Shown one piece after another: positions 17,791 through 25,762 of a stretch of DNA of 64,000 bases. The notes beneath the pieces were generated by a model. That model worked only from the letters and a program-made list of their open reading frames with translations, was not told the origin of the DNA and did no database searches. This DNA is from Ferrimicrobium acidiphilum DSM 19497 (lineage in GTDB: Bacteria > Actinomycetota > Acidimicrobiia > Acidimicrobiales > Acidimicrobiaceae), in the NCBI RefSeq assembly GCF_000949255.1, contig NZ_JXUW01000016.1:1-64000 (forward strand), in the 5' to 3' direction. The translations under genes and the position numbers were made by a program. The number at the start of each line of letters is the position of its first letter. The stretch's first letter is position 1.

Positions 17791-19830
17791 ATGACCGCTG
17801 GCGTTCGAACCAAGGGTGTAGCGGGGTCGAAGTCCCTCTTTGACCGCGACATCTTCACCGCAGCAATTAAATCGTCGTTCGTGAAACTAGACCCTCGGGT
17901 TCAGGTTCGCAATCCAGTGATGTTCGTGGTCTATCTAGGGACCATAGTGACTTTGATCGCCTCGATCATCCATACCTCGTTGTTCTCATGGATAGTCACG
18001 GTCGTACTCGCCTTTACCGTACTGTTCGCCAACTTCGCCGAAGCAATGGCGGAGGGTCGCGGCAAGGCACAGGCAGACACCCTGCGAAAAACACGTACGG
18101 AGACCGAGGCGCGACGACTGACTCCAGATGGATCTGAGGAGGTGGTACCGGCGAACCAGCTCCAGACCGGAGATCTCGTAGTCTGCGAAGCGAGTGATAT
18201 CATCCCCTCGGATGGAGAGATAGTAGAGGGTGTCGCATCCGTTGACGAATCCGCAATCACAGGCGAATCGGCTCCGGTAATTCGAGAGGCCGGCGGCGAT
18301 AGATCATCAGTAACAGGAGGCACCCAAGTACTCTCCGACCGGATCGTGATCAAAATCACGGCCACGCCTGGAAATTCGTTCCTAGATCGTATGATCTCGC
18401 TAGTGGAGGGCGCGGACCGCCAGAAGACCCCTAACGAGATAGCGCTCTCGATTCTACTCATAGCGTTGACGGTGATTTTCGTTCCCGTTGTTGTAAGTCT
18501 TGAGTACTTTGCCCACTTCGCACACACAGGAATCGCTATAGTCACACTGGTCGCCCTCCTTGTCTGCCTCATTCCTACCACCATCGGTGCCCTACTATCA
18601 GCCATTGGAATTGCTGGAATGGATCGTATGGTTCAAAAAAATGTGTTAGCGATGTCAGGTCGAGCGGTAGAGGCTGCTGGTGACGTCTCTACGCTCCTGC
18701 TCGACAAGACTGGCACCATCACCTTCGGAAATAGAATGGCGTCTCGCTTTGTCGGTGTCGGCGGAACGCCCAGTGATGAGCTGGCTCGCGTCGCCCGACT
18801 TGCCTCACTGGCCGACGAGACTCCAGAGGGTCGTTCGATCGTCGTTCTCGCGAAAAACGAATATGGGATCCGCGATAACGAGGCGACGACTGACTATGAG
18901 TTCGTCCCCTTCTCGGCCACCACCAGAATGTCAGGTGTCAACATCAACGACGTTCAGATTCGTAAAGGGGCGACCGAAGCCGTCAAGCGATGGGTGCTTG
19001 ACCAAGGTGGAGAGGTTCCTTCTGAGGTGGACGATATCACCAAGGAGATTGCCAATGCCGGCTCCACCCCACTCGTGGTCGCTCAAAACAAAAAGGTACT
19101 AGGTGTCGTCGAACTCAAAGACGTCGTAAAGCCCGGTATTAAGGAACGCTTCGCGGAACTACGCAAGATGGGAATCCGCACGGTCATGATTACCGGCGAT
19201 AATCCACTGACAGCGGCCGCGATCGCCTCCGAAGCTGGGGTCGACGATTACCTTGCTGAGGCAACTCCTGAGCGCAAACTTGAACTGATCAAGGAAGAAC
19301 AGGAGGGGGGAAAGTTAGTCGCGATGACCGGAGACGGAACAAATGACGCTCCGGCACTCGCCCAAGCAGATGTCGGTGTCGCGATGAACTCAGGAACGGT
19401 CGCGGCCAAGGAGGCCGGCAACATGGTCGACCTGGACTCGAGCCCGACCAAGTTGATCGAGATAGTCGAGGTTGGCAAACAGCTCCTCATCACTCGCGGA
19501 GCACTTACCACCTTCTCTATCGCCAACGACCTCGCTAAGTACTTCGCGATCATCCCAGCACTCTTTCTTGCCGCCTACCCGCAGCTGAAGGTGCTCAACA
19601 TCATGCATCTTCACTCCCCCATCACCGCGATCCTCTCAGCCGTCATCTTCAACGCCCTGATCATCATCGTTCTCATCCCGTTGGCGTTGAGAGGCGTTAA
19701 GTTTCGACCTGCCGCCGCTGGTGAGATCATACGGAGAAACGTCTTCATCTATGGAGTTGGCGGGGTCATCCTACCCTTCATCGGAATCAAACTGATCGAT
19801 ATTATCTTGACTGTAACGAGGTTGTACTAA
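17791..19830 (+). CDS. kdpB: Potassium-transporting ATPase subunit B (KdpB)
   Basis: At 679 residues this is the P-type ATPase subunit that drives Kdp. The phosphorylation motif is [10 protein letters not shown], the actuator motif is ITGESAPV, and the hinge [21 protein letters not shown] is intact. The KdpB-specific helix region [22 protein letters not shown] is present. The start ATG abuts the kdpA stop, and the stop overlaps the kdpC start (TAATG at 19828-19832), so the three subunits are tightly coupled. Confidence 0.97.
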   Translation: MTAGVRTKGVAGSKSLFDRDIFTAAIKSSFVKLDPRVQVRNPVMFVVYLGTIVTLIASIIHTSLFSWIVTVVLAFTVLFANFAEAMAEGRGKAQADTLRKTRTETEARRLTPDGSEEVVPANQLQTGDLVVCEASDIIPSDGEIVEGVASVDESAITGESAPVIREAGGDRSSVTGGTQVLSDRIVIKITATPGNSFLDRMISLVEGADRQKTPNEIALSILLIALTVIFVPVVVSLEYFAHFAHTGIAIVTLVALLVCLIPTTIGALLSAIGIAGMDRMVQKNVLAMSGRAVEAAGDVSTLLLDKTGTITFGNRMASRFVGVGGTPSDELARVARLASLADETPEGRSIVVLAKNEYGIRDNEATTDYEFVPFSATTRMSGVNINDVQIRKGATEAVKRWVLDQGGEVPSEVDDITKEIANAGSTPLVVAQNKKVLGVVELKDVVKPGIKERFAELRKMGIRTVMITGDNPLTAAAIASEAGVDDYLAEATPERKLELIKEEQEGGKLVAMTGDGTNDAPALAQADVGVAMNSGTVAAKEAGNMVDLDSSPTKLIEIVEVGKQLLITRGALTTFSIANDLAKYFAIIPALFLAAYPQLKVLNIMHLHSPITAILSAVIFNALIIIVLIPLALRGVKFRPAAAGEIIRRNVFIYGVGGVILPFIGIKLIDIILTVTRLY

Positions 19831-20366
19831 TGCTTACCCAGATTCGTCGCTCGATCATTCTCGCCATCTTCTTTGCTATCGTCGTTGGGCTTGCCTATCC
19901 ACTCGTCGAGACCGGACTAGCTAACGTGCTCTTCCCCTCTCAGGCCAAGGGATCTATCACCCAATACGGTTCCACCGAGATCGGCCAACACTGGACTGGG
20001 ACCCATTGGTTCCATGGTCGGCCCGACTCCGATAACGACACCGCGACCGGCGGTACCAATCTTGGGCCACGATCGAAACAACTGCTACAAAACACGAAGG
20101 CTCTCGTTGCCTTCTGGCATGCACAAGGGGTTAATCCGACCCAAGAACTGGTCACCACCTCAGGCAGCCAAGTCGATCCCGATATCTCGCAACAGAGCGC
20201 CATCGTACAGATTCCTATGATTCACCGATCGACTGGTATCTCTTCGCAACGTTTGCTTCAGCTGATCAAATCCCAGACGACTGGGCCACAGTATGGCATC
20301 TTTGGCGATAGCTACGTCAATGTATTAAGCCTCAATCGCGCCCTCGCCGCAATCGAGCATCATTGA
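19830..20366 (+). CDS. kdpC: Potassium-transporting ATPase subunit C (KdpC)
   Basis: The 178-residue protein has one N-terminal helix (SIILAIFFAIVVGLAYPLVE) and the KdpC periplasmic domain with WTGTHWFHGRPDSD, NLGPRSKQLL and DPDISQQSAIVQIPMI followed by the family end VNVLSLNRAL. It stabilises the A-B complex. Its start overlaps the kdpB stop by one base. A strong shared terminator hairpin follows at 20371. Confidence 0.96.
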   Translation: MLTQIRRSIILAIFFAIVVGLAYPLVETGLANVLFPSQAKGSITQYGSTEIGQHWTGTHWFHGRPDSDNDTATGGTNLGPRSKQLLQNTKALVAFWHAQGVNPTQELVTTSGSQVDPDISQQSAIVQIPMIHRSTGISSQRLLQLIKSQTTGPQYGIFGDSYVNVLSLNRALAAIEHH

Positions 20367-20370
20367 TGCT

Positions 20371-20405
20371 AGGGGTCATAGAGCCTCGTGCTACCTATGG
20401 CCCCT
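20371..20405. terminator. Bidirectional terminator between kdpC and the KdpD N-terminal gene
   Basis: AGGGGTCATAG (20371-20381) pairs with CTATGGCCCCT (20395-20405) over 11 bp with a single G-T mismatch and a 13-nt loop. ATCTAAAAAA follows on the right, giving a T-run for leftward transcripts. It lies between two convergent genes and should serve both. Confidence 0.75.
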
Positions 20406-20436
20406 ATCTAAAAAATGTTCGCTACCGTCTCTTTGG

Positions 20437-21579
20437 TTATGCGTCTTCGACGTCAGCCATCCCTGGGTCGTAATCACGGATCCCGATCACATGAACGTCT
20501 ATACCCATAGGCCCAACCTTACGAAGAACCTGATTAACGATCGACCCCTTCAACAGCTCATCTCTGCGAGAGCGCTTCGATGCACCGATGACGATCTGGG
20601 TAATCTGATGCTCGAACGCCGTCTCGACCATGATGTCAGCGATCTTGGTGCCGAATTTCTCGATAAAAACCACCCCGAGATCGTGGCTCAGCTTTTTCAG
20701 CTCTTCTATCTCGCGAGCCGCCTGTTCCGATATGTCACTGTCCGGCATGATCAACAGCGAACGCAAATCAGCTTTGGAGCGAGCCGCCATCCTTGCGGCC
20801 CTCCGCAAAACTCGTGGTGTCTCCGGCGAGAGACTCAGTCCAACCAAGTAACGCTCTCTTGTCTCGAAAACTCGCTTTCCATGTCTGTTGGCGAACGAGG
20901 AGAGGAGATCCTCATCAGCCTCGTCCGCTACGTAACGCAGGGCAAGTTCTCTGAGTGCGGTCAGATTCTGGGTGGTGAAGAAGTTATCGAGCGCCGACTG
21001 GATCTTGGCCTGTGGATATATGTTCCCATGGAGCATACGACGCCTCAGTTGCTGAGGCGAGGAGTCGATAAGCTCGAGTTGATCAGCCTGGCGCACAACC
21101 CAATCCGGCACCCGTTCGGCGATTCGAACTCCGAGCATCTCCTCGACCGCGCCAGCAATACTCTCGATATGTTGTACATTCAGTGTCGCGATCACATCGA
21201 TACCGGCATTCAAGAGATCGAGTACGTCTTCGTATCGCTTGCCATGAGCTCCGGATCCTGGAACGTTGGTGTGAGCGAGCTCGTCCACCAATACCACCTC
21301 AGGATTACGAGCCAAGACGGCTGCCGTGTCCATCTCGGTAAATTCACGTCCTTGGTAGTTGACGACTCTCTGTGGTATGACCGGTATGTCGCGAATCAGC
21401 TCCTGGGTGTGACTTCGGCCGTGGGTCTCAACCAACCCGATGACCACATCGGCACCACGTTGCAGTCTGCGCCAACCTTCGTCCAGCATGGCACAGGTCT
21501 TGCCAACTCCCGCCATCGCCCCAAGGTAGATGCGAAAACGTCCAGCGGCCTCGACTTCATTGGTCAGGGAAGACTCCAC
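20437..21579 (-). CDS. KdpD N-terminal domain protein (KdpD sensor plus USP), stand-alone
   Basis: This protein carries only the cytosolic input half of KdpD. The KdpD domain (about 10-220) has a Walker A GAMAGVGKT, the family's VIGLVETHGR and VVLVDELAHTNVPGS, and a helix-rich end. A universal-stress-protein domain follows (about 245-370), with IVIGASKRSR as its nucleotide loop. It has no membrane segments and no kinase domain; full KdpD is about 900 residues. In other bacteria this half binds c-di-AMP or ATP and senses K+ status. It lies on the minus strand between kdpC and the kinase gene, which are both plus strand, so it is expressed separately. GTG at 21579, after GAGGAGGGG, is preferred over the GTG at 21603. 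Confidence 0.85.
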   Translation of the reverse strand: MESSLTNEVEAAGRFRIYLGAMAGVGKTCAMLDEGWRRLQRGADVVIGLVETHGRSHTQELIRDIPVIPQRVVNYQGREFTEMDTAAVLARNPEVVLVDELAHTNVPGSGAHGKRYEDVLDLLNAGIDVIATLNVQHIESIAGAVEEMLGVRIAERVPDWVVRQADQLELIDSSPQQLRRRMLHGNIYPQAKIQSALDNFFTTQNLTALRELALRYVADEADEDLLSSFANRHGKRVFETRERYLVGLSLSPETPRVLRRAARMAARSKADLRSLLIMPDSDISEQAAREIEELKKLSHDLGVVFIEKFGTKIADIMVETAFEHQITQIVIGASKRSRRDELLKGSIVNQVLRKVGPMGIDVHVIGIRDYDPGMADVEDA

Positions 21580-21650
21580 GCTCGACTCACCCCTCCTCGT
21601 CACCCACCATTTGGTGTACTCATCTCTATACTAGGGGACAGTGGACAAGC

Positions 21651-23126
21651 ATGATTCGTAAGTTGTTAACGGCACACAATCGGTCAGCGTTAGTTGGATC
21701 GGGATTGAGCATCGTGATGATAGTGGTATTGTCTGCTCTCCTTATCCCACTTAGAAGCCATATTCCAGCCGCCTCGATTGCGCTTATTCTCGTCGTTCCC
21801 CTAGTAGTAAGCATTGCAATAGGCGGAATCCTGGCTGGGGTTGTCGCCACTATCGCCGGATTTGGCACCTATGACCTATTTTTCATTCCTCCTTATGGCA
21901 CATTGGCGGTGGGAACCGCATCAAACTGGATCCCTCTCGGTGTCTATGTGTTGGTAGGTATCGTCGCGGTCATCATCAATCGACGGTTCCAACTCCAACG
22001 CGAACGCACCGCCTATCAGGCTCGTATTCTCGAAAGGCTCGCTAGCCTCCCCGCCACACTGATCAGCGAACACTCGGTAGAACAGGTTTGGCGCACTGCT
22101 ACCGAGCGAACTGTTAACTTGCTTGACCTACGAGGAGCCATGGCGCTGCGTCCAGATGGAAATGTACTCCAACCAGCCAACATCGCCGGTGATCATGAAT
22201 TGGCTGACAAAATCGCTGAGACATTTATCGGTTCCAACGGCATGGCTCGTATTGGTGCGATCACGATCGAGACGCTCAAAGTTAGATCGTTCGCCCTCTC
22301 TACTCTGAGCGATAACTTTGGCTTTCTTGTGATCTGGAATGAAGAGTTGCCTGATGCCCTCGTTCAGGCGCTTAACGTCGTCGCTAGCCAGATATCGGCT
22401 GCCCTCGAGCGTACTCAACTGCATGATACACGTCTCAAACTCGACACTTTACAGGAGATAGACAGCTGGCGCGCATCCCTGCTGCGCACCGTATCCCATG
22501 ATCTCTTAACCCCTCTGGCCGGCATAAAGACCGCTATCACCACTCTCAACGAGTTTGGTGCCAGCCTTGAACCTTATGAATATACGCAACTCCTAGACAC
22601 AGCTCTGGGTCAGGCAGATCGTTCGATTCAGCTGGTAAGTGATCTATTGAACGTGACTCGAATAGAAGCCGGTGCCTTTCATCTTCAGTATCAAGATACG
22701 AATTTGGTCGAACTCATCCAGCAAGTAGCGGTAGCCATTGACTTTCTTTCGGTCAACTCCAAACTCGATCTCACCGCGCCTGAAGATCTACCACTTGCTC
22801 ATGTCGATGTCGGACTGCTGCGCGAGGTTGTTTGGAATCTACTCGATAACGCCGTTCGCCATTCACCCGTTGGTGAAGTCGTACACGTCACCGTCGATCT
22901 GGATAGTGATTTCTTCATCGTCCACATCTATGACGCTGGTCGACTAGTAGAGGGGGTAGACCAGGTACGCCTCTTCGATTGGTTCCATGCGGCTGGAACC
23001 AGCGGTCGTAGTGGGCTAGGCCTTGCGATAGCCAGGTCCTTCGTAGAAGCCCATCATGGCCGGCTTTCGGTTCACGCCACCAAGTCCGGCACCACGTTTA
23101 CCTTTACCCTTCCGAGGATCCCATGA
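21651..23126 (+). CDS. KdpD-type histidine kinase lacking the N-terminal input half
   Basis: The 491-residue protein has a DUF4118-like block of four membrane helices (about 14-112), a GAF-like linker (about 125-255), a HisKA domain with SHDLLTPLAGIK (phospho-acceptor H283), and an HATPase domain with N-box NLLDNAVRHSP and G2 SGLGLAIARSF. The G1 box reads YDAGRLVEG, so the second Gly of DxGxG is missing. This matches the C-terminal half of KdpD. The missing input half is encoded by the divergent gene just upstream. It overlaps kdpE by four bases, so kinase and regulator form an operon that likely controls kdpABC. Confidence 0.88.
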   Translation: MIRKLLTAHNRSALVGSGLSIVMIVVLSALLIPLRSHIPAASIALILVVPLVVSIAIGGILAGVVATIAGFGTYDLFFIPPYGTLAVGTASNWIPLGVYVLVGIVAVIINRRFQLQRERTAYQARILERLASLPATLISEHSVEQVWRTATERTVNLLDLRGAMALRPDGNVLQPANIAGDHELADKIAETFIGSNGMARIGAITIETLKVRSFALSTLSDNFGFLVIWNEELPDALVQALNVVASQISAALERTQLHDTRLKLDTLQEIDSWRASLLRTVSHDLLTPLAGIKTAITTLNEFGASLEPYEYTQLLDTALGQADRSIQLVSDLLNVTRIEAGAFHLQYQDTNLVELIQQVAVAIDFLSVNSKLDLTAPEDLPLAHVDVGLLREVVWNLLDNAVRHSPVGEVVHVTVDLDSDFFIVHIYDAGRLVEGVDQVRLFDWFHAAGTSGRSGLGLAIARSFVEAHHGRLSVHATKSGTTFTFTLPRIP

Positions 23127-23806
23127 GTTCGATCCTGATCATCGACGATGATCCAGCCCTTAGTCGGGTACTCCGCATTGGATTGACAGCCGCAGGCTAC
23201 GACGTCACTGTCGCTCTTCGAGGCCTCGATGGATTAGCAAGAGCGATTCAGGACCATCCAGACCTCCTGGTCGTCGACCTCGGACTGCCCGACATAGATG
23301 GGGTTTCACTCGTGACCGAGTTACGTCGCTACCACACTAAGGGGATTGTGGTGCTCTCAGCCGCTGGCGACGAACACACCAAGGTGAAAGCGCTGGATCG
23401 TGGTGCCGATGACTACGTCACGAAACCATTTGGGCTCAGCGAATTCGAGGCTCGGCTTCGTGCACTCGAACGTCGAATGGATCCTGGATCCCCAGTGACC
23501 ACTCAGATGACCGCCGCACCAGGATTAGTAATCGACCTGGCTAAGCGTGTAGTCATCGACGACTCTCGGGGAGAGATTCGGCTAACACCAAGGGAGTTCG
23601 ATCTCTTGAGATTCCTGGTAGAGAATCATCACCGTCTCTGTACACACCAACTACTCCTGACCACGATTTGGGGGCAGGGATATAACGATCCCCATCATGT
23701 TCGGGTATACGTCAATCGTCTTCGTAGCAAGCTGGGTCCCTCAGGCAGGTACCTACGCTCTCGCGCCGGGATGGGCTACCTCTGGGATAGTGAAGGTGAC
23801 CAATAA
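23123..23806 (+). CDS. kdpE: Response regulator KdpE
   Basis: The 227-residue OmpR/PhoB-type regulator has an N-terminal receiver with the acidic pocket IIDDDP (D8-D10), phospho-acceptor D52 in VVDLGLPDIDG, and a Lys in YVTKPFG. A winged-helix DNA-binding domain spans about 130-225, with LTPREFDLLRFLVENHHRL and HHVRVYVNRLRSKLG. The start overlaps the kinase stop (ATGA). It probably activates kdpABC when K+ is scarce. Confidence 0.92.
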   Translation: MSSILIIDDDPALSRVLRIGLTAAGYDVTVALRGLDGLARAIQDHPDLLVVDLGLPDIDGVSLVTELRRYHTKGIVVLSAAGDEHTKVKALDRGADDYVTKPFGLSEFEARLRALERRMDPGSPVTTQMTAAPGLVIDLAKRVVIDDSRGEIRLTPREFDLLRFLVENHHRLCTHQLLLTTIWGQGYNDPHHVRVYVNRLRSKLGPSGRYLRSRAGMGYLWDSEGDQ

Positions 23807-23958
23807 TGACTGGCTACGACCGACAACCATCGCCACAACAAGGATAAGGGGTTGTTCGGCAACAAAGGAACTCCTCTGGGTGACTCCAATGCGAACCCGT
23901 TCCTTGGCACCGACGTGCAGAGGCACGACTAATACAAACAAAAATGCTGGTTGTATAT

Positions 23959-24756
23959 CTAGCTAGTAGCCAAAGAGGCTCCCTTGCGAGCAGCGTTCTC
24001 TAGGAGCGACAGTCCTTGTAGGCCTGGTAGTCGTGAAAATTTGCGATCAACGCGCTGAGCCGCTGCTAGCCCATCTTCATCTGCAAATAGGTATGCCGCC
24101 ATATGCGCAACCTCACTATCAGCTACAACCCCACTACCTACCGGTGCCCAGAACTTGGTCAACGCCAATCGGGCTAGATATTGAGCCCGCCTACTATCCG
24201 CGAGCCGCGAACGTGCCTGCCCTTCGTAGAAATCGAGGTGTCTTCCCTCTTGTTTCATTATCCGGCGAACCACCTCTGATAGCACCGGATGCTGTGCCTT
24301 TGCAATCATTCGCGAATAGGCAGCTTGCGCTGTCAGTTCGTTAATTGCCCCCCAACACATCTGAATTGCGACAAAATCATCTGCTATTAACGATCCAATA
24401 TTAAAGGTAAGCAAGCGTAGTTCGTCGAGCCATTTCCGCTCGCGACGAAGGTTGTGGGCTGACTCCTTTGCGCCTGGCTGGCGATGAAGTTCGAGAATTT
24501 GACCCAACACCTCGCCGTGCCAAAACTCCTCGTAATTCCAACAAGCCAGGAATGCGGTGATCTCTGGATCGCGATGAGCGCTTGTGGCTAAAATCTCTCT
24601 AAGGTAGCAGATCGTGTGGCTCTCAACGTCACACATATAGCGCAAACAGCGAAGAGTCTCAGTTGGGAGGGGCGCGGACTCAAATGCGCTAAAATCGACT
24701 CCGTCGACATCTACTCGGGCTGACCGTCCAACAATCGAACGACTAGATACTGGCAT
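23959..24756 (-). CDS. Ferritin-like diiron protein
   Basis: The 265 residues look all-helical. Two ExxH motifs, EFWH (in CWNYEEFWHGE) and EGRH (in MKQEGRHLDFYE), with extra acidic residues such as those in CDVESHTICYL, fit a ferritin-like four-helix bundle that holds two irons. The family includes desaturase-like and oxygenase-like proteins in actinobacteria; the substrate is unknown. No signal peptide is seen. It is transcribed alone, toward the kdpE end, with about 180 bp to the phosphatase gene upstream. Confidence 0.65.
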   Translation of the reverse strand: MPVSSRSIVGRSARVDVDGVDFSAFESAPLPTETLRCLRYMCDVESHTICYLREILATSAHRDPEITAFLACWNYEEFWHGEVLGQILELHRQPGAKESAHNLRRERKWLDELRLLTFNIGSLIADDFVAIQMCWGAINELTAQAAYSRMIAKAQHPVLSEVVRRIMKQEGRHLDFYEGQARSRLADSRRAQYLARLALTKFWAPVGSGVVADSEVAHMAAYLFADEDGLAAAQRVDRKFSRLPGLQGLSLLENAARKGASLATS

Positions 24757-24933
24757 ACTAGTTCTTCGCTCCCCAGTATCGATGTGGATGTGACATCGTC
24801 AAATCAGCAAAGTCGCCGTCGTGTACTTAGCTCGATGATCAGGCGCGTGATCCAAACTCTTACTTGACTCGATCGGGTCAAGATGTCGATCTTTAGTGTA
24901 TAACTCTAGTCCATTAAAGGTTGTTCATGGATG

Positions 24934-25737
24934 CTACACACTCTCTGCTACGCCCAGCAGTAGATCGCGAATCGATCGGATCTCCCCAGTTGTAATCCCG
25001 AGTGTCATCAGCCACTCCTCGACTGAGCCCGAACTCTTCCGAATCCTGTCCAGGAGGAAGAGAATCGTTTGAGGGTTAGAGGAGAACAAGATTTGCGGAA
25101 GCTGACGAATAGATATGATCTCCTCGGGTCGTGTTCTCTGCATTCGCTCAAACCACGCCCTGGTGGCTCGATCGGTCAACTGATAGTCGGCTGCGATGGT
25201 CTCATCAGGAACTCCGAGCAGGTCTAACAGCAACGCCGCAACTACTCCCGTTCGATCCTTGCCCGCAACGCAATGAAAAACCAGCGGGTAACTCTCTCGC
25301 TTTGCGAAGATATGAAAGATTGAGGAGATCGTAGCCGATCCCCTCTCCATTAGATGTTGGTACCTTGAGTTCAAGTATGTCTGGTCATCCACGCTCGGAT
25401 CTCGTACTCCGACAACGTCCTCGACTACCGACAGGTGGGTGTAGGTAACGGGCTGCGAGTACTGATCTACTGGGAAACGACCCAAACGCTCGGCCTCTTC
25501 GGCGCTGCGAAGATCAATAACTGTTCGGAGACCCAGGTATTCGAGACGAGTAACATCTGTCGCCGTGAGCAACGCCAGGTTATCCGCTCTATACACGAGC
25601 CGAGGACGAACCCGCTGACCAGAGATGGTGCTGTAACCGCCAAGGTCACGAAAGTTAAGCGGCCCCTCTAACTTGATCCAAGGATCTAGCTCGCCAGCAT
25701 CCACCACTTCCTCAACCTCTCTACGGCTTACACTCAC
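24934..25737 (-). CDS. Protein tyrosine/phosphoinositide-type phosphatase (MptpB-like)
   Basis: The active-site loop HCVAGKDRTG matches the CX5R signature of the Y_phosphatase3 family, with the extra Lys-Asp seen in MptpB-like lipid/tyrosine phosphatases. The N-terminal LNFRDLGGYSTISGQRVRPR and YRADNL segments are also family hallmarks. It has 267 residues, no signal peptide and no transmembrane segment. It starts (GTG) only 25 bp after gyrA on the same strand and is probably co-transcribed with the gyrases. The physiological substrate is not deducible. Confidence 0.85.
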   Translation of the reverse strand: MSVSRREVEEVVDAGELDPWIKLEGPLNFRDLGGYSTISGQRVRPRLVYRADNLALLTATDVTRLEYLGLRTVIDLRSAEEAERLGRFPVDQYSQPVTYTHLSVVEDVVGVRDPSVDDQTYLNSRYQHLMERGSATISSIFHIFAKRESYPLVFHCVAGKDRTGVVAALLLDLLGVPDETIAADYQLTDRATRAWFERMQRTRPEEIISIRQLPQILFSSNPQTILFLLDRIRKSSGSVEEWLMTLGITTGEIRSIRDLLLGVAESV

Positions 25738-25762
25738 CTTGTTCCAGAGGACGACAATCTCC

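Noticed and set aside
20491-21654. 387-codon plus-strand frame opposite the KdpD N-terminal gene
   Set aside because: It is antisense to a clear KdpD/USP protein and reads as low-quality sequence; long antisense frames are common opposite such codon usage.
23806-23930. Possible small peptide after kdpE (…GLFGNKGTPLGDSNANPFLG…)
   Set aside because: The protein-like stretch has no ATG, GTG or ribosome-binding site in frame and follows two stop codons; it is too weak to call.
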